From contig JAACJQ010000307.1 of NCBI GenBank assembly GCA_016879935.1, forward strand, positions 1 to 64,000: 64,000 bases of DNA, read 5' to 3'. Source of the stretch: Archangiaceae bacterium (lineage in GTDB: Bacteria > Myxococcota > Myxococcia > Myxococcales > Myxococcaceae). The translations under genes and the position numbers were made by a program. How positions within the stretch are numbered: position 1 is the stretch's first letter; each line of letters opens with the position of its first letter. Positions 27,845-36,062 of the stretch are shown here, one piece after another. Under the pieces are notes generated by a model that saw only the letters and a list, made by a program, of their open reading frames with translations, searched no databases and was not told the DNA's origin.

Positions 27845-28750
27845 GTGGCCTCGGGCGACGAGCTGCTGAGCCTCGTGTACCAGTCGCCCGAGCTCGACGA
27901 GCCGCGGCTGGTCTATGGCGACTGGCTGCAGCAGCAGGGCGACGGTCGCGCCGAGTTGCTGGTGCTGCAGCTCGAGGCGAAGCCGGGGAGAGACGAGCTG
28001 GCGCGCGCGAAGGCGCTGGTTCGTCAGTTCGGCCGAAGCTGGCTGGGTCGTCTCGCGCCTGTGATCGCGAAGGGCACCGAGCAATTCTCCCGTGGCTTCC
28101 CCTCGGCCGGGGCCGTCACCTTCTCGACCCAGGCGCTGTGTGACGAGCTGACGGGGCTGCCAGCCTGGAACACCTTCACCGCGCTCGCGGGTGGCGTGCC
28201 TCATTTCTTCGTGGGCACCGAGCTGCGCGGGCTCGAGTCCCTCTCGGTCATGGGTGACGAGGTCGTGCCGCTGCTCGCCCGCCGGCCGTGGCCCTTTCGC
28301 AGACTCGAGCGGCTGTCGGTGCGCTGGTGCTCGTCGTTCACGCTGCCGGCGTTGAACGAGCTCGACGTACCGGCCTTGCGACACCTCGAGCTCGCGCCGA
28401 ACCAGGGCGAACGCGAGCGGCTGCCAGGTGTGTTGGCGAAGCTCGAGCCCGTGGTGGGGCGGCTCGAGTCACTGCGTGTCGAGAGGCTGGGCGACGAGCC
28501 GACCCTCCGCGCGCTGCTGGCGAAGACCCGCTTGCGTCGGCTCGAGCTCGATTCGCCCTCGGTCGTGTTTCATCGGGTGAGGAACGTGTGGGTGCTCGAG
28601 GTGCTGCGCACGCCGAAGCGCCTTCCCTCGTTGAGCGCGTTGTTGCCGCTGGTCGCGGCGATCGTCGAGCCCGACGCGCGGTGGGGTGATCGGCGAGCGG
28701 GCGTTCGCGCCGACCTGCAGCGCCTCGGCCTCGAGCTGGTTCAGCTCTGA
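27845..28750 (+). CDS. TIGR02996-domain protein (first of three)
   Basis: The 301-residue protein starts at GTG 27845. The N-terminus carries the repeat-companion signature of TIGR02996 (LDEPRLVYGDWLQQQGDGRAELLVLQ). The rest has leucine-rich, LRR-like character (LRGLESLSVMGDE, LRHLELAPN, LRRLELDSP). This family is expanded in myxobacteria and has no established function; LRR-like folds usually bind proteins. The gene lies 12 bases after the NtrC-type regulator and may be co-transcribed. Its last ten bases overlap the convergent receiver-kinase gene. Similar genes occur at 41864-42757 and 49837-50823. Confidence 0.8.
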   Translation: MASGDELLSLVYQSPELDEPRLVYGDWLQQQGDGRAELLVLQLEAKPGRDELARAKALVRQFGRSWLGRLAPVIAKGTEQFSRGFPSAGAVTFSTQALCDELTGLPAWNTFTALAGGVPHFFVGTELRGLESLSVMGDEVVPLLARRPWPFRRLERLSVRWCSSFTLPALNELDVPALRHLELAPNQGERERLPGVLAKLEPVVGRLESLRVERLGDEPTLRALLAKTRLRRLELDSPSVVFHRVRNVWVLEVLRTPKRLPSLSALLPLVAAIVEPDARWGDRRAGVRADLQRLGLELVQL

Positions 28751-29829
28751 TGGGGAGCGCGAGGCAGGCTGACGGTGAAGCGTGCGCCGCCCAGCGGCGA
28801 GCGGCTGACCGACATGGTGCCGCCGTGCTGCGTGATGATGGTGTGGGTGATCGGCAGCCCGAGACCTGAGCCCGTCGACTTGGTGGTGAAGAAGGGCTCG
28901 AAGATGCGATCGAGCTGCTCGACGGGAACGCCGGGGCCGTCGTCGTCGACGTGCACCTCGATGGTAGTGGGCTGCTGCTCGACCGACAGCTTCACGTGCC
29001 CGCCCTCGCGGGTCGCATCGAAGGCGTTGAGCAGCAGGTTCATGAAGACCTGGCGCAGCTGATCACCATCACCGAGTACGGCGCTGGCCTGGCCGATGTC
29101 GGCCTCGAGCTTCACCTTTCGTCGCTCGGCGTCGGTGCCGATGAAGGCGATCACCTTCTCGAGCACGGGCCCGAGCGGGAGTGGCCTGGGCGACAGGTGC
29201 AGCGGTCGCGCGAACTGGAGGAAGTCCTGGAGGATGTGCTCGAGGCGGCGAATCTCGTCTCGCACCAGCGTGAGCGGCTCCAGCAGCGGCGCTTGAATGG
29301 AGGGCTCGAGCTTACGCAGGCGTCGCTCCAGCACCGACAGCTGCAGGCCCGCGGCGTTGAGCGGGTTGCGAATTTCGTGTGAGAGCCCGGCCGTCAAGGT
29401 GCCGACCGCGGCGAGCTTCTCGGCCACCTGTGCGCGGCGGGCGAGCTCTCGCTTTTCCTGCTGCGCCTGCACGTGACGCACGGCCTTGTCGAGCGTCGAC
29501 AACAGATCGGGCACGGGTGTGGGCTTGATGAGGTAGGCCCAGACGCCGGCGCGCACCGCCTCGGCGGCCGACTCCACTGACGCGTGGCCGGTGAGCAGAA
29601 TCACTTCACAATCGGGGTTCTCGTTCTTCAGCTTGATGGCGAGCGTGGTGCCATCGCCATCGGGCAGCTTCAGATCGACGAGCGCCACCTGCACCCAGGC
29701 CCGGCCCACCTCGAGCGCCTGGCTGCACGACCCCACCGAGCGCACCTCATGGCCGAGCTCTTCGAAGATCTCGCGCAGGTTCTCGACGTAGGCGCGGTTG
29801 TCTTCGACGAGCAGCAGTCTCGCGGTCAC
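28741..29829 (-). CDS. Receiver-histidine kinase hybrid, third gene of a phosphorelay operon
   Basis: The 362-residue cytoplasmic protein has an N-terminal receiver (Asp52 in VDLKLPDGDG), a coiled linker and a HisKA-HATPase module. The phosphoacceptor is His151 in LSHEIRNPLNA. ATP boxes are NLLLNAFDATREGG, DDGPGVP and GSGLGLPITHTII. The start GTG at 29829 overlaps the stop of the upstream two-receiver gene in a GTGA; the frame is open further up, but that region is coding in another frame. It probably receives phosphate on Asp52 or is gated by it, then signals onward. No DNA-binding output domain exists in the three-gene operon. Confidence 0.9.
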   Translation of the reverse strand: MTARLLLVEDNRAYVENLREIFEELGHEVRSVGSCSQALEVGRAWVQVALVDLKLPDGDGTTLAIKLKNENPDCEVILLTGHASVESAAEAVRAGVWAYLIKPTPVPDLLSTLDKAVRHVQAQQEKRELARRAQVAEKLAAVGTLTAGLSHEIRNPLNAAGLQLSVLERRLRKLEPSIQAPLLEPLTLVRDEIRRLEHILQDFLQFARPLHLSPRPLPLGPVLEKVIAFIGTDAERRKVKLEADIGQASAVLGDGDQLRQVFMNLLLNAFDATREGGHVKLSVEQQPTTIEVHVDDDGPGVPVEQLDRIFEPFFTTKSTGSGLGLPITHTIITQHGGTMSVSRSPLGGARFTVSLPRAPHQS

Positions 29830-30533
29830 GTGGGCTGGTACTCGCGGTAGAGCGCCTCGAGGCGGTTGAGCACCGTGGCCGTGTCGAAGGGTTTGAAGAA
29901 GCACTCCTGCGCGCCGGCGGCCTGCGCCTCGTCACGAAACGCCGTCATCACGATGGTGGGAATGCCGGGCCAGCGCTCGTGCACCCGCTGGAGCGCCTCG
30001 CCAAACCCGGCGTCGGGCAGCTTGAGATCGACCAGCACTGCGAAGGGGCGCGCCGAGACGCGGCCAAGCTCCTTCACGTCTGCAGCAGTGACCGCGGTGA
30101 GCCCGCGAGACGCCAGCGCCTCGGTGAGGTTGTCGGCGAGCGCGACGTCGTCTTCGACCAGCACCACCGCACCGCCGCGGCGCGCCGACTCGAGAATCTG
30201 GATCAGCCGGGGGATCTGCTGGGGCTTCGAGAGCACCGCGAGCAGGCCGTCGCGCCTGGCCATTCGCAGCAGCTCTTCCTGGCTGTAGGCCGAGAGGAGC
30301 ACCGCAGGCAGCTCGCCGTCGATCTTCCTCAGCTCGCGCAACAGCTCGGCCCCGTTCATGCCAGGCATGCGCATGTCGGTGACGAGCGCGTCGTAGCGCT
30401 GTGCCTTCACCCGGGCGATCGCGTTCGGCCCGTCGAGGGCGATGTCGACCTCGGCGCCGGTGTCGCGAAGAATCTCGGCCAGGTTTTCGGCGAACGCTTC
30501 GTTGTCGTCCACCAGCAGGTAGTGACGAATCAT
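29826..30533 (-). CDS. Two-receiver response regulator without output domain
   Basis: The 235-residue protein consists of two CheY-like receiver domains in tandem and nothing else. The first has phosphoacceptor Asp53 (VTDMRMPGMNG) and Lys in LSKPQ. The second has Asp169 (VLVDLKLPDAG) and Lys in FFKPFD. Both carry the paired acidic residues at their N-terminal ends (VDDNE, VEDDV). The ATG at 30533 overlaps the stop of the globin kinase (ATGA), and its own stop overlaps the next gene. Tandem receivers usually act as phosphate relays or sinks between kinases. Placed between two kinases, this one is a plausible relay. Confidence 0.9.
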   Translation of the reverse strand: MIRHYLLVDDNEAFAENLAEILRDTGAEVDIALDGPNAIARVKAQRYDALVTDMRMPGMNGAELLRELRKIDGELPAVLLSAYSQEELLRMARRDGLLAVLSKPQQIPRLIQILESARRGGAVVLVEDDVALADNLTEALASRGLTAVTAADVKELGRVSARPFAVLVDLKLPDAGFGEALQRVHERWPGIPTIVMTAFRDEAQAAGAQECFFKPFDTATVLNRLEALYREYQPT

Positions 30534-31654
30534 GATGTGGCCTCCTGGAGCCGAACGGTGAACCTGGCCCCTCCGAGTGTTCCGCGTGTCGCGTCGATTG
30601 TACCTCCGTGCCGCTCCACGATGCGCTTGACGAGCGCGAGCCCCAGCCCGATGCCCTTGGGCTTCGTCGTCACCAGCGGCTCGAAGAGGCGGCCGACCAC
30701 CGAGGGGTCGATGCCCGGCCCACTGTCTTCGATGGTGAGCTCGATGAAGGGGCCCACCTTCGTCGCGGTCACCACCACGCGACCCTGCGGAGAGGCTGCG
30801 TGAATCGCGTTGTCGAGCAGGTTCAGGAAGACCTGGCGCAGCTGAATCGGGTCGCCCGAGAGCTGGGGCAGCGGGCCCTGGGGGAACTCGATCGTCACGC
30901 CCTCGGGCCTGGTGATGGCCTGGGTGAGTGCGGCGAACAGGTCGTCGAGGCTGACGCGCTGGCGGCCAAGCGGTCGGTCGCGAATGAGATCGAGCAGCTG
31001 CGTGATGATGTCGTTCGCGATGTTCACCTGACCGGCGATGCGATCGAGGTGCTTGGTGACCTTCGGGTCGGCGTCGTTGCGCGACTTGAGAACGTAGATG
31101 CTGGTCTCGATGACGCCGAGCGGGTTTCGCAGCTCGTGGCCGATGCTGCCGACGAGCTGCCCGAAGGTGGCGAGCCGCTCTGCACGAACCTGCCGGGCCT
31201 CGAGATCCTGCCGGTAGGTGTGCAGCATGAGCGCGAGATCGAGATCGAGTACGCGCTCGAGTGCCACGCGGTGCGGCTCGTGCGAGGGCATCGGAACCGC
31301 GCCGAGCAGGTGCTGGCGCACGAGGTTCATGGCCGTCACCATGTAGTGCTGGGGCAGCCCGATGCGCACGTGCATGGAGCCGATGCGTGCGCGGCGCTCG
31401 AGGTAGGCCTCGTCCCACGGGCCGCGAAAGAGCTCGGCCATCCACTGGCGGAGCGTCACCTTCAGCTGGCCGACGCGTCGCTCGCCACGCTCGAGCGCAG
31501 CCCTCGCTTCGTCGTGCGCGAGCACCTGCGCGTAGAAGGTGTCGATCGTCTCGGGAAAGACGTGGGCGACGACGGGCTCGAGCTCTCGCAGGAGCCGCTC
31601 GTCGGCCTCGCTGAACCCGACGTATCGCTTCAGCTCTGCGAAGAGGTTCTGCAT
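30530..31654 (-). CDS. Globin-coupled sensor histidine kinase
   Basis: The 374-residue cytoplasmic protein has an N-terminal protoglobin/globin-coupled sensor domain (about 1-150). It shows FSEADERLLRELEPVV, the proximal haem ligand His95 in IGSMHVRIGL, and PQHYMVTAMNLVRQHL after it. Then come HisKA with His173 (SIGHELRNPLGV) and HATPase (NLLDNAIHAASPQG, EDSGPGID, GIGLGLALVKRI). Such sensors bind haem and detect O2, NO or CO; the ligand here cannot be read from sequence. Start ATG 31654 matches the family N-terminus. It is divergent from cheW with a 60-base shared upstream region, so the relay and the chemosensory operon may be co-regulated. Confidence 0.9.
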   Translation of the reverse strand: MQNLFAELKRYVGFSEADERLLRELEPVVAHVFPETIDTFYAQVLAHDEARAALERGERRVGQLKVTLRQWMAELFRGPWDEAYLERRARIGSMHVRIGLPQHYMVTAMNLVRQHLLGAVPMPSHEPHRVALERVLDLDLALMLHTYRQDLEARQVRAERLATFGQLVGSIGHELRNPLGVIETSIYVLKSRNDADPKVTKHLDRIAGQVNIANDIITQLLDLIRDRPLGRQRVSLDDLFAALTQAITRPEGVTIEFPQGPLPQLSGDPIQLRQVFLNLLDNAIHAASPQGRVVVTATKVGPFIELTIEDSGPGIDPSVVGRLFEPLVTTKPKGIGLGLALVKRIVERHGGTIDATRGTLGGARFTVRLQEATS

Positions 31655-31714
31655 CGTGGGCCCGTGTATCGACTGCTTTCCGCCGAAGCAAACCTGTGCT
31701 GAAACCTCACGCCC

Positions 31715-32140
31715 ATGGCGGAGGGACCGAGGGGACATCTGGTCTTCGCGTGCGGGGGCAGCCTGTACGCGGTTCCTGCCGAGCGGGCGTCTGAGGTCGT
31801 GAACCTGCCGGTGCTCACCCGTGTGCCGGGGGCGGCGCCGCACCTGCTCGGCGTGTTCGCGCACCGCGGCGAGGTGCTGCCGGTGATCGACCTCGCACGG
31901 CTCATCGGCAAGCCCGTCGACGAGATCTTCAAGCGTGTGGTGCTGGTGCGCGTCGGCAAAGGCGCGATGGCCTTCACGGCGACCAAGGTGATCGGAGTCG
32001 CTCCCATCGAGGGCGCGCCGCCGCGGCTCGGAGAGTCGGGCGCGCTCGCCTTCATGCACGGCCCGGCGCGCGTTCCCGCTGGGGAGTGCGCGGCCATCGA
32101 GCCCGAAGGGTTGCTCGAGTACCTCTCGAGGGGGCGCTGA
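31715..32140 (+). CDS. cheW: CheW-type coupling protein
   Basis: The 141-residue protein is a single CheW domain: HLVFACGGSLYAVPAERASEVV, a loop with GAAPHLLGVFAHRGEVLPVIDLARLIG, then RVVLVRVGKGAMAF. CheW couples receptors to the CheA kinase in chemosensory arrays. It is the first gene of a tightly packed operon running to cheR. The next gene begins on the base after its stop. The ATG at 31715 gives the usual short lead before the first beta strand. Confidence 0.9.
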   Translation: MAEGPRGHLVFACGGSLYAVPAERASEVVNLPVLTRVPGAAPHLLGVFAHRGEVLPVIDLARLIGKPVDEIFKRVVLVRVGKGAMAFTATKVIGVAPIEGAPPRLGESGALAFMHGPARVPAGECAAIEPEGLLEYLSRGR

Positions 32141-32494
32141 GTGGCCTCGGTCGACGGGGTGGTGTTGTGCGTCGTCTCTGGCGCCCGCCTCGCCGTCTCG
32201 GCTGATCAGGTCGACGCGATCGCCACTGCCGAGGGGCCCGTCTGGGACGCGGGCGTCGCGTTCGGCGCCACCTCCGACCCGGCAGGGCGTGCGCTCCAAT
32301 GCCTCGGGCGCCTCATTCGTTTCGACAGCATCGACGTGGTGGCCACGGTCGGGTTACCCGTGTTGCCGGTGCCCGCAGCGCTCGTGAACACCGCGCACGG
32401 TGCGCTGACGGGCTTCGTCGAGCTCTCGGGCACGTTGTGGCCGCTCGTCGCGCTCGATCGTCTGCTCGGCTTCCTCGAAGCGAGGTCGCGATGA
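32141..32494 (+). CDS. Shortened CheW-like protein
   Basis: The 117-residue product, starting at GTG 32141, is weakly CheW-like. It has an opening strand (VVLCVVSGARLAVSADQVDAI) and a second-half pattern (VNTAHGALTGFVELSGTLWPLVALDRLLGF). The segment between is shorter than in normal CheW, and the central conserved glycine/arginine loop is not obvious. It could be a divergent second coupling protein or a receptor-specific adaptor. It lies between cheW and the first MCP, with its stop overlapping the MCP start (ATGA). Confidence 0.65.
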   Translation: MASVDGVVLCVVSGARLAVSADQVDAIATAEGPVWDAGVAFGATSDPAGRALQCLGRLIRFDSIDVVATVGLPVLPVPAALVNTAHGALTGFVELSGTLWPLVALDRLLGFLEARSR

Positions 32495-34272
32495 CGACGC
32501 CGCTGCCGAAGGGCCGCAGCCGGTGGATCACGAACCCCTCGACGATCGCGGCGCCGCTCGGCGTGCTGATCGGCGTCTCGTACGTGGCAAGCACCTTGTC
32601 GCTGCCGGAAGGAACCGGCCGTTGGTACGCCGGCCTCATCGTTGCCGTCGTCATCGTCTTCAACGTCTCGGCCGATCTCTGGGAGCAGACACGGCTGAAG
32701 ACGATTCGTGGCCTCGGCGATGGCACGATCGCTCCGAGCCCCGCGACGCTCGAACAGGCCGCTCGCGAAGCGTCGCAAGCCGCTACGACGACCTTCTTCC
32801 TCGCGTTGGGGGCCTTCGTCGTGGGCTCGGGGGTGATCGCCGCGCTCTGGTACGCCATCGCCCATCCTCCGTTGATCGTGGCGGTGCGAATCGGGTTGGT
32901 CGGGCTGTTGGTGGGCCCGATCACGGCCGTGATGGCGAACCTGCTGGTGCTGCCCCGGGCGCGACGGGTGCTGCATGAGCTCGCCGCGGCCGGTTTGAGC
33001 CCCGACGCGCTCGCGCGCGCCGTGCCCGTTCAGTACGCGCTGCGCCGTCGACTGGTGCTCTACGCTGCGGTGGCCGTGTTGACGCCGATGATGCTGGTGG
33101 CCGACGCGAGCCTGGCCCGGTCGAACGAGATCTTCGAGAAGGTGCGGGCGCAGCCTGACGTGGCGAGCGCCAGGGCGGTGATGGAGGCCCAGAAGGCAGA
33201 GGGCTTCGGCGCGCTCTCGGGCCTGGGCGTGGTGACCGTCTTCATGGTGGTGCTCTGCGGGTGGCTGTCGGGCAGCGTGCTGGGCGACCCGCTCAACAAG
33301 CTCGGGCAGGAGACGGAGCGCCTCGCGAAGGGCCGCTACGAGCGTGGGCGGCTGGTGGTGGCGGAGAACGAGATCTGGGCGGCAGCGACCGCCATGACCG
33401 CGATGGAGGCGCACCTGCTCGACGCCGTTGGTGGCGCGAAGGAGGCCTCACGCGGCATTCGTGACGCCGCCGTCGAGCTGGTCGAGAACGGCACCCAGCA
33501 GGAGCAGGGCGCAGCCGAGCAGTCGGCCGCCTTGATGGCCACCACCGCGACGACCGAAGAGCTCGCCCGTAGCGCCCGGCAGATCTCGGCGAACGCCCAG
33601 CGCGTGTCGGAGATCGCGCGGGGAACGCTCGCGGCGGCGCAGGGCGGCAAGGCCAGCGCCGAGTCGTTCACCTCGGCCATGGGAGAGGTGCGCGGCGGCA
33701 ACCAGGCCATCGCCGACTCGGTGGTGAAGCTGAACAAGCGCGTGCAGCAGGTCGGCCGCATCATCGAGTTCATCGACGGCATCGCCGACAAGTCCGACCT
33801 GCTCGCGCTCAACGCCGAGCTCGAGGGCCACAAGGCGGGCGACGTGGGGCAGGGCTTCGGGCTGGTGGCCGCCGAGATGCGCCGGCTCGCCGAGAACGTC
33901 ATGACCTCGACCCGCGAGATCGCTCGGCTCATCGAAGACATTCGTGACGCGACCAACGCGGCGGTGATGGCGACCGAGGCTGGTGTGAAGGCGACGGACT
34001 CTGGCGCGGCCCTGGCGGCGAAGGTGAGCAACTCGCTGGGTGACATCGTCGAGTTCGCCAACCTCTCGGCTGACGCCATGCAGAGCATCAGCCTCGCCAC
34101 GGTGCAGCAACAGGCGGGCAGCGATCAGCTCGTCGCCGCGATGGAGGACATCAACCGGTCGACGCGGAAGAACGTCGAGAGCGCGAAGGAGATGGCCAGC
34201 ACGCAGACGGCGCTGGTGACGTTGTCGAAGGAGCTCGAAGAGGTCGTCGACACCTTCGGAGGCCGCTCGTGA
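32491..34272 (+). CDS. Methyl-accepting chemotaxis protein without large sensor domain (first)
   Basis: The 593-residue protein starts at ATG 32491, overlapping the previous stop. The N-terminal 270 residues carry about five to six hydrophobic segments with short loops instead of a periplasmic ligand domain. A HAMP-like segment (GDPLNKLGQETERLAKGRYER) leads into a long coiled-coil signalling domain. The tip reads DKSDLLALNAELEGHKAG and GFGLVAAEMRRLAENV, so NLLALNA-AIEAARAGE of classic receptors is altered to DLLALNAELEG. Gln/Glu pairs suitable for CheR/CheB modification lie nearby (QEQGAAEQSAA). It probably senses a membrane state or acts through a partner. Confidence 0.9.
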   Translation: MTTPLPKGRSRWITNPSTIAAPLGVLIGVSYVASTLSLPEGTGRWYAGLIVAVVIVFNVSADLWEQTRLKTIRGLGDGTIAPSPATLEQAAREASQAATTTFFLALGAFVVGSGVIAALWYAIAHPPLIVAVRIGLVGLLVGPITAVMANLLVLPRARRVLHELAAAGLSPDALARAVPVQYALRRRLVLYAAVAVLTPMMLVADASLARSNEIFEKVRAQPDVASARAVMEAQKAEGFGALSGLGVVTVFMVVLCGWLSGSVLGDPLNKLGQETERLAKGRYERGRLVVAENEIWAAATAMTAMEAHLLDAVGGAKEASRGIRDAAVELVENGTQQEQGAAEQSAALMATTATTEELARSARQISANAQRVSEIARGTLAAAQGGKASAESFTSAMGEVRGGNQAIADSVVKLNKRVQQVGRIIEFIDGIADKSDLLALNAELEGHKAGDVGQGFGLVAAEMRRLAENVMTSTREIARLIEDIRDATNAAVMATEAGVKATDSGAALAAKVSNSLGDIVEFANLSADAMQSISLATVQQQAGSDQLVAAMEDINRSTRKNVESAKEMASTQTALVTLSKELEEVVDTFGGRS

Positions 34273-36062
34273 CGGCGCAGGCCAACCTGACGGCGTGGCT
34301 GCCCGGGCGAGGCCGATGGCTGATGCTGCCGTCGACGCTGGGCAACTCGTTGGTCGCGCTGCTCGCGGCCCAGTACGCCGCAGCCACCTTCCGGTTCCCC
34401 GAGGGCGTCATCGGCACCTTCTGGATTCTGGTGGTGACGGTGGCGTCGATGGGCGTGGGCCTCGCCGAGGTGGTGGCCTCGCGGCGGCTCGCGACGCTGC
34501 GTGGGCTCGCGGCTGGGCGTCTGCCCATCACCGACTCCAACCGGCTCAAGGCCATCGACGAAGCCCGTCGGTTCCCCGATCAGATCTCACGCCTCGGCGT
34601 GGTGATGTGGCTGCTCGCCGTCTCGTTCGTCGCGGTGCTGCTGTGGTCGATCGAGCAGGTGTCGTGGTCGTTGCTGGTGCGCATCGAGATGATGGGGCTC
34701 CTGTTCGGCCCGATGGCGGCCGTCGTCGTCGGGCTGCTCGTGGGGCGGCGGGCACACGCGGTCGTGGAGCGCCTCGCCGAGGGGCTCTCTCCCGATGCCA
34801 TCGTCAGCGCGCTCGAGACGCCGACCGTCTCGGTGCGAAGCAGGCTGGTCGCCTTCACGGTGGTGATGGTGGCGTTGCCGTCGCTGGTCGCCATCGACGT
34901 GACGCGCGCGCTCGGCACCGACGTCATCGAAGGCTGGGTGGCGAGCACGGCCCCCGATCGAGACGCGGTCGCGGCGGCCGCGCAGACGATGGTGCTGCTC
35001 AAGACGGCCGTGTTGATTCTGCTGACGGCGGTGATGGCGACGGTGGCGGCTGCCGTGGGAGGAGGGCTCTTGGCCGACCCGCTGCAACGGGTGGCGGAGG
35101 AGGCGAGCGGCCTCGCCCAGGGTCGGCTCGATGCGGCGGCCCTGATCGCGGGTGACGGTGAGGTGTGGCTCATCAGCAACGTGTTCTCGCGGCTGAAGGA
35201 ACGGCTCGTCGGGCTGGTGAAGAAGCTCTCGTCGGCCACCCTGGGCATCGCGCGCGCGGCGGGTACGCTCCAGCAGGCCTCGCAGGACTCCGAAGCGGGC
35301 GCTGCCGAGCAGGCCGCGGCGTTGAATCAGACCTCGGCGACGACGGAAGAGCTCGCCCAGAGCGCCCGGCAGATCGCCTCGAGCGCCGCGAGCGTGCAGG
35401 AACTCGCGCAGAAGACGCTCGAAGCGGCAGAGTCCGGGCTCGCGAGCGCCGACTCGTTCCGCGCGGCCATCGAGCGCATGCGGCAGGACAACCGCTCCAT
35501 CGCGGCGGCCGTCGATCGCCTGACGGGCCGTGTCCAGCAGATCGGGCGCATCGTCGACGTGATCAACACGGTGGCCGATCGCAGCGATCTGCTCGCCTTG
35601 TCGGCCGAGCTCGAAGGCACGCGCGCTGGCGAGGTGGGGCGCGGGTTCTCGCTGGTGGCGGCCGAGATGCGCCGGCTCGCCGAGAACGTGCTCGAGTCGA
35701 CGGCCGAGGTCGAAGAGCTGATCAGCGAGATTCGCACCGCCACCAGGCAGACCTCCGACGCGACCGAGCGTGCCCGCACCCTCACCGAGGGCAGCACCTC
35801 GCTCGCCGACGAGGTCGTGCGCTCGCTCACCAGCGTGGCGCAGTCGGCACGGCAGACCTCCGACGCGGTGCGCACCATCAGCCTCGCGACCCAGCAGCAG
35901 CAGACCGGCACCGATCAACTCGCCGAGGCGATGGCCGACATCCTGGGCATCACCCAGCAGAGCCTCGCCAGCACGCGTCAGCTCACCGCCGCCAACGAGC
36001 GGCTCCAGGCCCTCTCGACGGTGCTGGCCGAGGTGGTGAACCGCTTCGAGCAACGCGCATGA
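34269..36062 (+). CDS. Methyl-accepting chemotaxis protein without large sensor domain (second)
   Basis: This paralogue of the preceding receptor has 597 residues. It starts at GTG 34269, overlapping the upstream stop. Layout is the same: multiple N-terminal membrane segments, a HAMP-like stretch (ADPLQRVAEEASGLAQGRLD) and a coiled-coil signalling domain with tip DRSDLLALSAELEGTRAG. The two proteins are alike along the signalling domain and more divergent in the membrane part, as expected after a tandem duplication with different inputs. The following cheA start overlaps its stop (ATGA), so the stoichiometry of receptors and kinase is probably set by translational coupling. Confidence 0.9.
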   Translation: MTAQANLTAWLPGRGRWLMLPSTLGNSLVALLAAQYAAATFRFPEGVIGTFWILVVTVASMGVGLAEVVASRRLATLRGLAAGRLPITDSNRLKAIDEARRFPDQISRLGVVMWLLAVSFVAVLLWSIEQVSWSLLVRIEMMGLLFGPMAAVVVGLLVGRRAHAVVERLAEGLSPDAIVSALETPTVSVRSRLVAFTVVMVALPSLVAIDVTRALGTDVIEGWVASTAPDRDAVAAAAQTMVLLKTAVLILLTAVMATVAAAVGGGLLADPLQRVAEEASGLAQGRLDAAALIAGDGEVWLISNVFSRLKERLVGLVKKLSSATLGIARAAGTLQQASQDSEAGAAEQAAALNQTSATTEELAQSARQIASSAASVQELAQKTLEAAESGLASADSFRAAIERMRQDNRSIAAAVDRLTGRVQQIGRIVDVINTVADRSDLLALSAELEGTRAGEVGRGFSLVAAEMRRLAENVLESTAEVEELISEIRTATRQTSDATERARTLTEGSTSLADEVVRSLTSVAQSARQTSDAVRTISLATQQQQTGTDQLAEAMADILGITQQSLASTRQLTAANERLQALSTVLAEVVNRFEQRA

